In this document: one piece after another, positions 1 through 6,257 of the stretch | How the letters are laid out: the number at the start of each line of letters is the position of its first letter | How positions within the stretch are numbered: the stretch's first letter is position 1 | NCBI GenBank assembly: GCA_030628755.1 | Contig: DAOVQH010000144.1 | Span: 1-6,612 of the forward strand | Length of the DNA: 6,612 nt | Source: Candidatus Cloacimonadota bacterium | Lineage (GTDB): Bacteria; Cloacimonadota; Cloacimonadia; Cloacimonadales; TCS61 | Direction of reading: 5' to 3' | The notes under the pieces: model-generated | The model's input: only the letters and a program-made list of their open reading frames with translations | Database searches by the model: none | What the model was told of the DNA's origin: nothing | Translations under genes and position numbers: made by a program

Positions 1-306
1 ATGGCTGGTGGAGGTAATGGTAGCCCCGGTTTTGGTGCAAATACAGCTGAAGCAAAGAGAACTGTTGGTAGATGGCTAGGATTAGATGCAAATGGTCAAT
101 TTACTAATGATAACGCATTCTATCATATGTACTATCTTTATGACAAAGATCGCATAATAATAGCAGCTTGGGGAAATGAAAAAGGACAAAACCCAAGTTA
201 TACAAATTGGAGTGACCCCGGAGCAACCAGACGTGGGAATATCGCGTGCTATATACAAATTTTTCCACAACTTACCCCCATAAATCGGATTGTCTGTTTG
301 AATTAG
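1..306 (+). pseudogene. Unrecognised protein, C-terminal part with an aberrant tail
   Basis: The frame is open from base 1. The ATG at base 1 may be internal, because the window begins there and no ribosome binding site can be seen. I do not recognise the family. The first roughly 80 residues look like real protein: a Gly/Ala-rich start, then an aromatic-rich stretch (FYHMYYLYDKD near residues 40-49), a hydrophobic strand IIIAAWGNEKGQ (52-63) and a polar segment ending at TRRGNIA (76-82). The last 19 or so residues (from CYIQIFPQL) have a different character and run straight into sequence with RNA-like hairpins, so the original C-terminus is probably lost to an insertion or rearrangement near bases 240-250. 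No signal peptide, membrane segment or catalytic motif is visible. It could instead be an intact short protein. Function unknown. Confidence 0.4.
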
Positions 307-545
307 TTAAATTAGTATCGGTTAGCCTCAGTGAACAAAGATGGGGATAAGGCCTCATACTCGTCACATAGCTCCTGTATGCCAGGGCGCAGTTTACGGA
401 GACTGGCTATGTGATGCTAAATTTCGTAGCTTTGCTACCAGTTTAATATAAACAGCAGGAGCTGTGAGGAATGTCGAGCCAAGTCCTGCTTTTTAGACTT
501 AACCCCAAACGAAGTTAGGGTTGAGAATAGACATATTCTATATTT
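246..545 (+). mobile_element. Candidate group II intron domain I remnant (structured RNA segment)
   Basis: This stretch has no plausible gene but holds a series of good stem-loops: 362-372 with 406-416 (11 bp, one G-U), enclosing 373-379 with 395-400 (one bulge); 426-430 with 434-438 (triloop TTT); 454-460 with 484-490 (7 bp); 499-505 with 518-524 (one G-T); and 524-529 with 534-539 (tetraloop GACA). The order of motifs, in particular the CTCCTGTATGCC and GAGACTGGC sides of the first stem and GCTGTGAGGAATGTCGAGCC inside the third, resembles domain I of bacterial group II introns as I remember them. This is a similarity judgement, not an alignment. A possible 5' edge is GTGCT at 246 (consensus GUGYG, fifth base off), just where the upstream ORF loses its normal character. 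No intron-encoded reverse transcriptase, domain V or domain VI is seen, so it would be a dead 5' fragment. The alternative is an unrelated structured ncRNA. Both edges are uncertain. Confidence 0.45.
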
Positions 546-642
546 ATCTACCATAAACTTATGTGTAAAAAAAAGAAAATTCCTATGCAATTGAGCTACC
601 TTACCCGACATGTAGTGATCGTCTCCGGCAACTGCTGACTCA
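546..642. other. Intergenic stretch with no recognised feature
   Basis: This continues the non-coding stretch between the stem-loop region and the PIN fragment; the whole gene-free span is about 307-642. It begins AT-rich, with an A-run near 568-575, and becomes more GC-balanced after about 600. It contains CCCGACATGT (604-613), a 10-mer that also occurs in the palindromic element downstream (1190-1199). The bases just before 643 contribute no start codon with a Shine-Dalgarno for the next ORF; in that frame there are stops at 613-618. I see no domain V-like hairpin, tRNA or promoter here. Confidence 0.4.
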
Positions 643-1023
643 TTGCAGGTTCTACTAAAAAGAGAAAAATTTAATCAATCATCCGATTTCCTAAAAGGTA
701 ATTATGAACTTCTCATTACTGATTTTTCTCTATTTTCAATATGCATACTATTGAGCAAACTGAAAGAATTCAATCTTTTAGATAGTTTTATTTCAGATAT
801 TCTATCCAGTGATTTCATTACAATCATTGGAATTGAGCCTTCAGAGATCAAGGAAATTATTGATATTGAAAAAAAGATTAATCTGGATTTTGATGATGCT
901 TACCAATATTTTATTGCAATTAAAAAGAATCTTGTTATTGTTAGTTATGATAAAGATTTTGAAAAAATACCTGAAGGCGCAAAAACACCTGAAGAAATTA
1001 TTAAAGTTGTTAACAAAAAATAA
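643..1023 (+). pseudogene. PIN-domain protein (VapC-like), N-terminally truncated
   Basis: The 126-residue reading from TTG at 643 matches the body and C-terminus of a small PIN-domain protein, the Mg-dependent RNase fold of VapC-type toxins. Visible signatures are LLITDFSLFSICILL (23-37, with Asp27), LDFDDAYQYF (81-90, with the conserved Asp pair 84/85) and VIVSYDKDF (98-106, Asp103/105), ending in a KTPEEII tail common in this subgroup. The expected opening strand with its LDxN motif and first catalytic Asp is absent. The homologous part seems to begin at about LQVLLKREK, and the same frame has stops at 613-618, so only about ten residues are missing. The TTG start has no Shine-Dalgarno. 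Most likely a decayed gene cut by insertion or recombination near base 643. No VapB-like antitoxin is seen next to it. Family assignment fairly sure; loss of function inferred. Confidence 0.6.
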
Positions 1024-1103
1024 AGTTGAAATAAACACATAAATCAAATTCAAGTTGTACAAATTATATTCCAATTATTGAAGCAATTCAATAAATCTCA
1101 ACT

Positions 1104-1327
1104 AATTAGTGTTCATCCGTAAAGTGCCGTTTCGAGTTGTCCGTTCTCCGTAGCATACTGCGAAGGATGAATAAGGAGCTTGCGACGATCCCGACATGTC
1201 GGGAAGGTAGCTTGAATACGCACTTTGTCTTCCCGATAAATCGGGATCGTTCCCCCGATACGGTCATTCTTCCCTACGGGGTAAACTTACGAGTCGAAAA
1301 ACCTTAGTTTACGGATGGACACTAATT
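1104..1327. mobile_element. Palindromic MITE-like element with terminal inverted repeats
   Basis: A 224-bp non-coding block is bounded by near-perfect inverted repeats: 1104-1123 against 1308-1327, 20 bp with a single T/C difference that still pairs as G-T. The outermost AATT is palindromic, so it may instead be a 4-bp target duplication around 16-bp repeats that start AGTGT (1108-1123 and 1308-1323). The arms keep pairing inward: 1130-1135 with 1294-1299, 1146-1153 with 1274-1281, 1162-1170 with 1264-1272, 1185-1194 with 1241-1250, and 1199-1206 with 1229-1236. The whole block could therefore fold as one long imperfect hairpin. It also has two local palindromes (1189-1204 and 1231-1246). Base composition is richer in G+C than the flanks. 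There is no transposase, so it would be non-autonomous and moved by an unidentified transposase elsewhere. Confidence 0.7.
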
Positions 1328-1442
1328 AAATTTGGATTAACTTACAAACACTAATGTTTTTAGATTTTTTATATTGACTTCTACTTCCTTAATAAAGAAA
1401 AGGTTTTTGATATTTATTGATAATTAATATGGAGGAATAAAA
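1328..1442 (+). promoter_or_regulatory. AT-rich leader of the skp-lpx cluster, probable promoter region
   Basis: This is the only AT-rich non-coding interval between the palindromic element and the first cluster gene, so the promoter is expected here unless it lies in or beyond the element. TTGACT at 1374-1379 looks like a -35 box, but no good -10 hexamer sits 16-18 bp after it, so I do not assign exact promoter elements. No riboswitch-like fold or operator palindrome was seen. Confidence 0.3.
1431..1435 (+). promoter_or_regulatory. Ribosome binding site of the Skp/OmpH-like gene
   Basis: GGAGG lies 7 nt before the ATG at 1443. It is the clearest Shine-Dalgarno in the cluster and supports this start, which also places a proper signal peptide at the N-terminus. 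Confidence 0.75.
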
Positions 1443-1970
1443 ATGAGGAAAATCTTTTTGGTAATTGCATTGGTAATAATACTGAGTTCTGTGGCTGTTG
1501 CTGAAACATCGAATATGGCTTATATTGATACGGAAAGAATTATGATGACCAGTTCTGACACCCAAGAAGCTCAAACTATTTTAATGAATGAGAAACAGAA
1601 GTGGGAACAGGAAATTACAGAAATGGATGCAGAAATTGAAGCCTTAATTGCAGATTATGAAAGCAAGAAATTGATTCTAACTGAATCCGGAAAACAAGAA
1701 GCTGAAAATAAAATAACAGAACTCACCCAACAAAGACAGCAAAAAATACAGGAAATTTTCGGTGAGAATGGAAAATTTTTCCAGAAACAAAACGAACTGC
1801 TCGAACCTATTCTTAATAAATTAAAAAATGTAATCGAAAAAGTGGCTGTTGAAAATAATTATACTATAATCTTCGATGCTGCTGCTGGTGGTATTCTTTA
1901 TGCCAAACCCAGCCTGGATATTACTGACCTTATAATGGACGAATTGGAAAAAGCTATAGAATCAGAATAA
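1443..1970 (+). CDS. skp: Periplasmic chaperone, Skp/OmpH family
   Basis: A 175-residue protein with the layout of the Skp/OmpH family, which holds unfolded outer-membrane proteins in the periplasm on their way to the BAM complex. Residues 1-20 form a signal peptide: basic MRK, hydrophobic core, then AVA before the likely cleavage. A short strand with the family-typical AYIDTERIM follows (26-34). The middle (about 40-125) is charged and heptad-like, as expected for the coiled-coil tentacles. The end returns to the body domain with YTIIFDAAAGGILYAKPSLDIT (22 residues around 139-160; key part is the Ile/Phe-rich strand and the YAKPSLDIT turn), then a C-terminal helix. Length is normal for the family. 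It is the first gene of the cluster, 9 nt before lpxD. skp next to lpxD is a widely conserved pairing, but bamA, usually just upstream, is missing here. Confidence 0.9.
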   Translation: MRKIFLVIALVIILSSVAVAETSNMAYIDTERIMMTSSDTQEAQTILMNEKQKWEQEITEMDAEIEALIADYESKKLILTESGKQEAENKITELTQQRQQKIQEIFGENGKFFQKQNELLEPILNKLKNVIEKVAVENNYTIIFDAAAGGILYAKPSLDITDLIMDELEKAIESE

Positions 1971-1979
1971 AAAGATTTT

Positions 1980-3026
1980 ATGAAGATTTTCAAAGTTCCG
2001 CTCACTCCCGAGCAAATAGCAACTCAACTTCAATGTAAATCTATCATTAAAAAAGATATAAAACTAACAAATGTTGCTGAGCTAAATGAAGCTGACAAAA
2101 ATTCAGTTTGTTTTTTTGAAAATCCAAAATTCCAGGAAGATCTGAAAGCAACAAAAGCCGGTCTGATCTTTGTTCCCAAAGATTTCGATATAACTTTAAA
2201 ACCAGATACAAATCTAATTTTAATAGATAAACCCTACATCAGTTTCATGATGCTGGTAAAAACCTGGTTGAAGCTAGAAGCTCCAGTACAAAAAAGTGAA
2301 ATCGCTAAAACTGCAATAATTTCAGATTCTGCGAAAATCGGGAAAAACGTTATCATAGGACATAATTGCATTGTTCACGATAAAACAGAAATTGGTAATA
2401 ATACGATTATTGAGAGCAATTCTGTAATAATGAAAAATGCAAAGATTGGTTCAAATTGTCATATATATCCAAATACAACCATTTATGAAGACAGTATTTT
2501 AAAGAATAACATCATATTGCATGCAGGATGCGTTATTGGAGCGGAAGGCTTTGGTTATCTTTTTTATGAAGGAATTCAAAATAAAATTCCGCAGGTTGGA
2601 AATGTTGTTATCGAAGATGATGTAGAGATCGGAGCTAATTCAACAATTGACAGGGCAACAATCGGTTCCACTGTAATCGGAAAAGGCACCAAAATCGACA
2701 ATTTAGTTCAAGTTGGACACAATTGTAAAATTGGAAAAAATTCAATCTTATGCGCTCAAGTTGGTATAGCCGGCAGCACCGAGATCGGAGATATTGTCTA
2801 TTTAGCCGGTCAGGTTGGAATAGCAGATCATCTTAAAATCGGGGATGGTGTTATGGTTGGTGCTCAGTCCGGAGTAAGTAATTCCATTCCTGAAAAAGCA
2901 AAATACTTTGGAACTCCAGCTATCGATGCCGGGTTGAAAAAAAGGATATTAGCATCAGAAAAGTATTTACCTAAAATTGTTAGATATTACAAAAAAATGT
3001 TCAAGGAAAAGAAGGAAAAAGAATGA
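1980..3026 (+). CDS. lpxD: UDP-3-O-(3-hydroxyacyl)glucosamine N-acyltransferase
   Basis: LpxD moves a 3-hydroxyacyl chain from ACP to the 2-amino group of UDP-3-O-acylglucosamine, the third step of lipid A synthesis, in the cytoplasm. The 348 residues show the three family parts: an N-terminal uridine-binding domain (about 1-100), a left-handed beta-helix of hexapeptide repeats (about 105-305, many I-G-x-x-x-x-I units), and a basic helical C-terminus (about 315-348) of the kind that contacts ACP. Diagnostic motifs are IGAEGFGY (187-194), [13 protein letters not shown] (216-228) and [10 protein letters not shown] (243-252); His247 aligns with the catalytic His239 of the E. coli enzyme. His284 in IADHL probably matches the second conserved His. 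The ATG follows the skp stop by 9 nt with only a weak A-rich Shine-Dalgarno, suggesting coupled translation. The stop overlaps the next start in ATGA. Length is typical. Confidence 0.96.
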   Translation: MKIFKVPLTPEQIATQLQCKSIIKKDIKLTNVAELNEADKNSVCFFENPKFQEDLKATKAGLIFVPKDFDITLKPDTNLILIDKPYISFMMLVKTWLKLEAPVQKSEIAKTAIISDSAKIGKNVIIGHNCIVHDKTEIGNNTIIESNSVIMKNAKIGSNCHIYPNTTIYEDSILKNNIILHAGCVIGAEGFGYLFYEGIQNKIPQVGNVVIEDDVEIGANSTIDRATIGSTVIGKGTKIDNLVQVGHNCKIGKNSILCAQVGIAGSTEIGDIVYLAGQVGIADHLKIGDGVMVGAQSGVSNSIPEKAKYFGTPAIDAGLKKRILASEKYLPKIVRYYKKMFKEKKEKE

Positions 3027-4414
3027 AGGACCTCAAAAGAACCATAAAAGGGGAAACAAATTATAGAGGTGTTGGCTTGCACTCAGGTGAGGTATCTACT
3101 ATCACTTTCAAACCTGCTGGAAAAGATGATGGAATAGTTTTTATTCGCACAGATTTAGAAGGTAATCCAGAAATTCCTGCTGATATCGACCATGTGATAG
3201 ACATTTCCCGTGGAACTACTATTGGTTATAAAAATGCAACTGTTGCTACAATCGAACATGTACTCGCTGCAATTAAAGGTTTGAATATTGATAATATCAG
3301 GATCGAAGTTACAGGTCCCGAAGTTCCTGTTGCTGACGGAAGTGCAATAGTATTTCTAAAACTGCTTAAAAAAGTCGGGATTGTCGAACAGGATTCAGAA
3401 CGCGAATATCTTGAATTTGACAAACCCATATCATATTCATCTCCTGCAGATAACGTAGATATTGTAATAGTTCCATCTGATAGCTTAAAAGTAACCTTCA
3501 TGGTAGATTACCAGAAGAAAGCTCTTGGCACCCAATATACCTGGCTTCCTTCTTTGGATTGTTTTGAAAAAGATTTCGCTTCTGCAAGGACTTTCTGTTT
3601 TCTTCATGAAATAATAGAATTAAAAGAAGCTGGTTTGATCAAAGGTGGTTCCCTGCAGAATGCAATTGTTGTAGCCAACCCGGATATAACCAGAGAAGAA
3701 ATTGAGAAATTAAAGAAAATTTTTGGTTATAAGGGTGAAATTTCTGTAGGTCCTGATGGTCTGTTAAATCATACTCCACTTCGATACTACAATGAATTTG
3801 TACGTCATAAAGTTGTAGATCTTATTGGTGATATTGCTCTTCTTGGTGTACCGATAAAAGGTCATATATTAGCTGCTCGCTCAGGTCATAAAACAAATGT
3901 CGAATTAGTAAAAAAACTTCGTAAACTTCATAAAAAGCAGGAACTTCAAAAAATATACCAGAAAAAAAAATTAGAAGAAATTGTCTTTGATATTACTGCT
4001 ATACAAAAAATACTTCCACATCGTTATCCATTCCTATTAGTCGATAAAATTATAGAATTTGAAGCTGGTGTAACTATAGTTGGCATTAAAAATGTAACGA
4101 TCAATGAACCATTCTTCCAGGGTCACTTTCCAGAACATCCGGTAATGCCCGGTGTTCTTATAGTTGAAGCTATGGCTCAGACCGGTGGTATTATGGTTCT
4201 GAATTCTCTTGAAAATCCGAATAATTATGTTGCTTATTTTGCATCTATAAATAACGTCAAATTCCGTAAACCAGTTCTTCCGGGAGATGCTTTAAGACTT
4301 GAATTAAAAGTAATCTCAATGAAACGTGGATTGGCAAAAATGCATGGTGATGCTTATGTTGGAAATAATAAAGTATGTGAAGGTGATTTCCTGGCAAAAG
4401 TAGTAAAGAAATAG
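3023..4414 (+). CDS. lpxC/fabZ: LpxC-FabZ bifunctional fusion (UDP-3-O-acyl-GlcNAc deacetylase / 3-hydroxyacyl-ACP dehydratase)
   Basis: One uninterrupted 463-residue frame joins two enzymes. Residues 1-305 are LpxC, the zinc deacetylase and first committed step of lipid A synthesis. The zinc ligands are visible as His79 (TIEHVLAAI), His262 and Asp266 ([12 protein letters not shown]); Glu78 is the base, His289 (RSGHKTN) the other catalytic His, and [10 protein letters not shown] (188-197) the substrate loop. A charged Lys/Glu-rich linker (about 300-319) leads to FabZ (320-463), which dehydrates 3-hydroxyacyl-ACP in fatty acid synthesis: [11 protein letters not shown] (331-341), then [11 protein letters not shown] (367-377) with catalytic His368, and VEAMAQ with Glu382, at the usual 14-residue spacing. 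Such fusions are known from Bacteroidota, Chlorobiota and relatives. The start overlaps the lpxD stop by 4 nt with GAAGGA at 3011-3016. The fusion places opposing users of hydroxyacyl-ACP in one polypeptide. Confidence 0.96.
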   Translation: MKDLKRTIKGETNYRGVGLHSGEVSTITFKPAGKDDGIVFIRTDLEGNPEIPADIDHVIDISRGTTIGYKNATVATIEHVLAAIKGLNIDNIRIEVTGPEVPVADGSAIVFLKLLKKVGIVEQDSEREYLEFDKPISYSSPADNVDIVIVPSDSLKVTFMVDYQKKALGTQYTWLPSLDCFEKDFASARTFCFLHEIIELKEAGLIKGGSLQNAIVVANPDITREEIEKLKKIFGYKGEISVGPDGLLNHTPLRYYNEFVRHKVVDLIGDIALLGVPIKGHILAARSGHKTNVELVKKLRKLHKKQELQKIYQKKKLEEIVFDITAIQKILPHRYPFLLVDKIIEFEAGVTIVGIKNVTINEPFFQGHFPEHPVMPGVLIVEAMAQTGGIMVLNSLENPNNYVAYFASINNVKFRKPVLPGDALRLELKVISMKRGLAKMHGDAYVGNNKVCEGDFLAKVVKK

Positions 4415-4416
4415 AA

Positions 4417-5190
4417 ATGATAAAAATTCACCCAACTGCAATAGTTAATTCTAAAGCTGAAATTGGAAATAATTGTGTGATAGGTCCATATTGTATTATT
4501 GGTTCAGATGTAAAACTTGGTGAGAATAATGTTTTGGTTTCAAATGTAGTTATAGATGGAGATACAGAGATAGGAAATGGGAATAAATTCTTTCATTCTG
4601 CTGTGATCGGTACAGATTGCCAGGACCTCAAATACAAGGGTGAACCGACAAAATTAATTATCGGGGATAACAACACAATCAGAGAATTCGCTACAATAAA
4701 CAAATCTGCGATAATGGATGAACCAACTCAGGTTGGAAATAACTGCCTTTTAATGATATACTCCCACATTGCTCATAACTGTATTTTAGGTAATAATATT
4801 ATTGTCGCAAATGCTGTTAATCTTGCCGGGCATGTTCATATTCATGATAATGCAATTATTGGTGGAATGACTGCAATAGCCCAATTCGTAAAGATTGGAA
4901 TTCATTCCTTTGTGGGTGGTGCAAGCGGAGTAAAAAAAGATATTCCTCCCTATACCAGAGGGTTTGGTGTACCTTATCATGTTACAGGACTGAATTCTAT
5001 TGGTCTGCAAAGAAGAGGGTTCTCAAGCGAATCAAGAAAAGCTATTAAAGAAATATATAAACTGTTTTATAATTCAGGTTTAAACGTTAGCCAGGCATTA
5101 CAAAAGGCGGAAGAGATTCCTAATCTTACAGAAGAACAACAAATATTTATTGATTTCGTAAAAAATTCCGATGTGGGAATTTGTAAATAA
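4417..5190 (+). CDS. lpxA: UDP-N-acetylglucosamine O-acyltransferase
   Basis: LpxA performs the first, reversible step of lipid A synthesis, transferring a 3-hydroxyacyl chain from ACP to the 3-OH of UDP-GlcNAc. The 257 residues have a left-handed beta-helix (about 1-185) and a helical C-terminus (about 200-250), the normal size. IGTDCQDLKYKGE (64-76) is a family hallmark. SHIAHNC (116-122) carries His120, equivalent to catalytic His125 of E. coli, and His117 (His122); AGHV has His139 (His144). Gly168 aligns with E. coli Gly173 of the acyl-length ruler, which would favour a long hydroxyacyl chain; this is an inference. Oddities: Ala155 stands where E. coli has His160, and Asn95 where it has His99. 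The start lies 2 nt after the lpxC-fabZ stop with no strong Shine-Dalgarno, implying coupling. It is the last gene of the cluster; lpxB does not follow. Confidence 0.96.
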   Translation: MIKIHPTAIVNSKAEIGNNCVIGPYCIIGSDVKLGENNVLVSNVVIDGDTEIGNGNKFFHSAVIGTDCQDLKYKGEPTKLIIGDNNTIREFATINKSAIMDEPTQVGNNCLLMIYSHIAHNCILGNNIIVANAVNLAGHVHIHDNAIIGGMTAIAQFVKIGIHSFVGGASGVKKDIPPYTRGFGVPYHVTGLNSIGLQRRGFSSESRKAIKEIYKLFYNSGLNVSQALQKAEEIPNLTEEQQIFIDFVKNSDVGICK

Positions 5191-5245
5191 GTATATTTAG
5201 TGTTCTACAAGTGGAAAAATCATTAATAAGGATTTAATATACAAA

Positions 5246-5280
5246 AGCTGTCTGACATTTGCCAGACAGCTAAAAATATT
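5246..5280. terminator. Bidirectional rho-independent terminator between lpxA and secF
   Basis: A perfect 9-bp stem, AGCTGTCTG (5246-5254) with CAGACAGCT (5263-5271), closes an 8-nt loop. On the plus strand it is followed by AAAAATATTTTTT, and read from the minus strand by TTTTGTAT, so it can end both the lpx transcript and the converging secD-secF transcript. It lies 55 nt after the lpxA stop and 16 nt beyond the secF stop. Confidence 0.85.
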
Positions 5281-5287
5281 TTTTCTA

Positions 5288-6247
5288 CTATCTCCTCTTT
5301 GTATTTCTGGAACCCAGTCTTTTTTGTCTTCTATTAAAGTGTTCCACCATAAGCGGGCTGGCAACAAAGATTGAAGAATATGTACCAACCATAACACCGA
5401 TAAGAATAGCAAAAGCAAAATCGTGTATTACTGTTCCACCAAAGATGAATAAGCTGAGTACAACCATGAATGTAGTTAACGACGTAATTATCGTCCTGCT
5501 TAAAGTCTCGTTGATACTATGGTTGATAACACTTCCATAAGATTCTCTTCGGAAAATCTTCAAATCCTCACGAATCCTATCGAACACCACAATGGTATCA
5601 TTTAATGAATAACCCACTATCATAAGTAGAGCAGCCACGATTGAAAGACTGATTTCTTTACCTGCTAATGAAAAGATACCCACAGTTATTATAACATCAT
5701 GAAAAAGAGCAATAACTGCAGTAACTCCAAAAGTAAATTCAAATCTCCACCAGATGTAAATAATAATTCCCAAAAGAGCCCAGAAAATGGCTAAAATTGC
5801 TTTCCCTCTAAGTTCTTCACCAATCTTTGGACCAACCTCTTCCTGAAGACGTATTAAGGTTTCCGGTTTAATATTGTTCGGGAAATTCCTCTTAATGATA
5901 TCGACTATCTTTTTGCTGGTTTTCTCTTTTATATCACCAACAGCTTTAGTTTTAATCAGAACTAAAGTGCGACCTTCAGAATCCTTTATTTCCTGCATTT
6001 CTGTACCGGTAATACCTTCTTGAGTAAGGACATCTCTTATCTCTTGAATTTCTATTACATCTGCTTCTTCACCTATAGGAGATAGATCCAACTCCAGCGA
6101 AACTCCACCGGTAAAATCGATACTATATCTCGGTCCTTTGTTTACAAGCAGTGAAACAATACCAGCGAGAATTACAATTATTGAAATAACAAAAGCAATT
6201 TTACGTTTTCCTATGAAATCTATTTTAGTTTCGCCAAAGAATCTCAT
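5288..6247 (-). CDS. secF: Protein translocase subunit SecF
   Basis: SecF works with SecD in the inner membrane, using the proton gradient to help pull proteins through SecYEG. The 319 residues show a first membrane helix (about 17-36), a periplasmic domain with the YSIDFTGGVSLEL signature (41-53), and EEVGPKIGEELRGKA (136-150) leading into five more membrane helices (about 150-167, 172-191, 200-222, 253-271, 277-301). The conserved HDV (183-185) and VGYSLNDTIVVFDRIRE (211-227), with Asp217 in helix 4, are present, as is GTYSSIF (288-294). The basic tail (306-319) fits a cytoplasmic C-terminus. Length is normal and there is no fusion to SecD. The ATG is preceded by AGGGGG (6257-6252), which overlaps the secD stop. 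Confidence 0.96.
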   Translation of the reverse strand: MRFFGETKIDFIGKRKIAFVISIIVILAGIVSLLVNKGPRYSIDFTGGVSLELDLSPIGEEADVIEIQEIRDVLTQEGITGTEMQEIKDSEGRTLVLIKTKAVGDIKEKTSKKIVDIIKRNFPNNIKPETLIRLQEEVGPKIGEELRGKAILAIFWALLGIIIYIWWRFEFTFGVTAVIALFHDVIITVGIFSLAGKEISLSIVAALLMIVGYSLNDTIVVFDRIREDLKIFRRESYGSVINHSINETLSRTIITSLTTFMVVLSLFIFGGTVIHDFAFAILIGVMVGTYSSIFVASPLMVEHFNRRQKRLGSRNTKRR

Positions 6248-6251
6248 TAAT

Positions 6252-6257
6252 CCCCCT
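6252..6257 (-). promoter_or_regulatory. Ribosome binding site of secF, overlapping the secD stop
   Basis: Read on the minus strand, AGGGGG sits 4 nt before the secF ATG and shares bases with the secD TAG stop. This supports the chosen secF start and suggests that ribosomes ending secD help start secF. Confidence 0.65.

Noticed and set aside
454..496. AGCAGGA...TCCTGCT hairpin followed by T-run, as a terminator
   Set aside because: The stem is only 7 bp around a 23-nt loop and sits within a series of stems; a structured RNA explains it better.
809..1042. Overlapping 77-residue plus-strand ORF inside the PIN fragment
   Set aside because: Leu/Lys-rich out-of-frame shadow of the PIN reading frame, with no recognisable motif.
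841..1074. 77-residue minus-strand ORF opposite the PIN fragment
   Set aside because: Low-complexity Asn/Phe/Ile-rich translation typical of antisense AT-rich DNA.
1374..1396. TTGACT as a sigma-70 -35 box for skp
   Set aside because: No acceptable -10 hexamer at 16-18 bp; the nearest AT-rich hexamers are about 10-11 bp away.
2330..2860. Repeated I-G-x-x-x-x-I coding pattern in lpxD, considered as DNA repeats
   Set aside because: It is the protein-level hexapeptide pattern of the left-handed beta-helix; the DNA is not tandemly repeated.
3226..3501. 91-residue minus-strand ORF inside lpxC
   Set aside because: Antisense to a well-supported conserved coding region; Ser/Thr-rich with no motif.
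4786..5010. 74-residue minus-strand ORF inside lpxA
   Set aside because: Antisense shadow of the LpxA beta-helix coding sequence.
5197..5418. 73-residue minus-strand ORF running past the end of secF
   Set aside because: It crosses the terminator hairpin and overlaps the SecF C-terminus in another frame.
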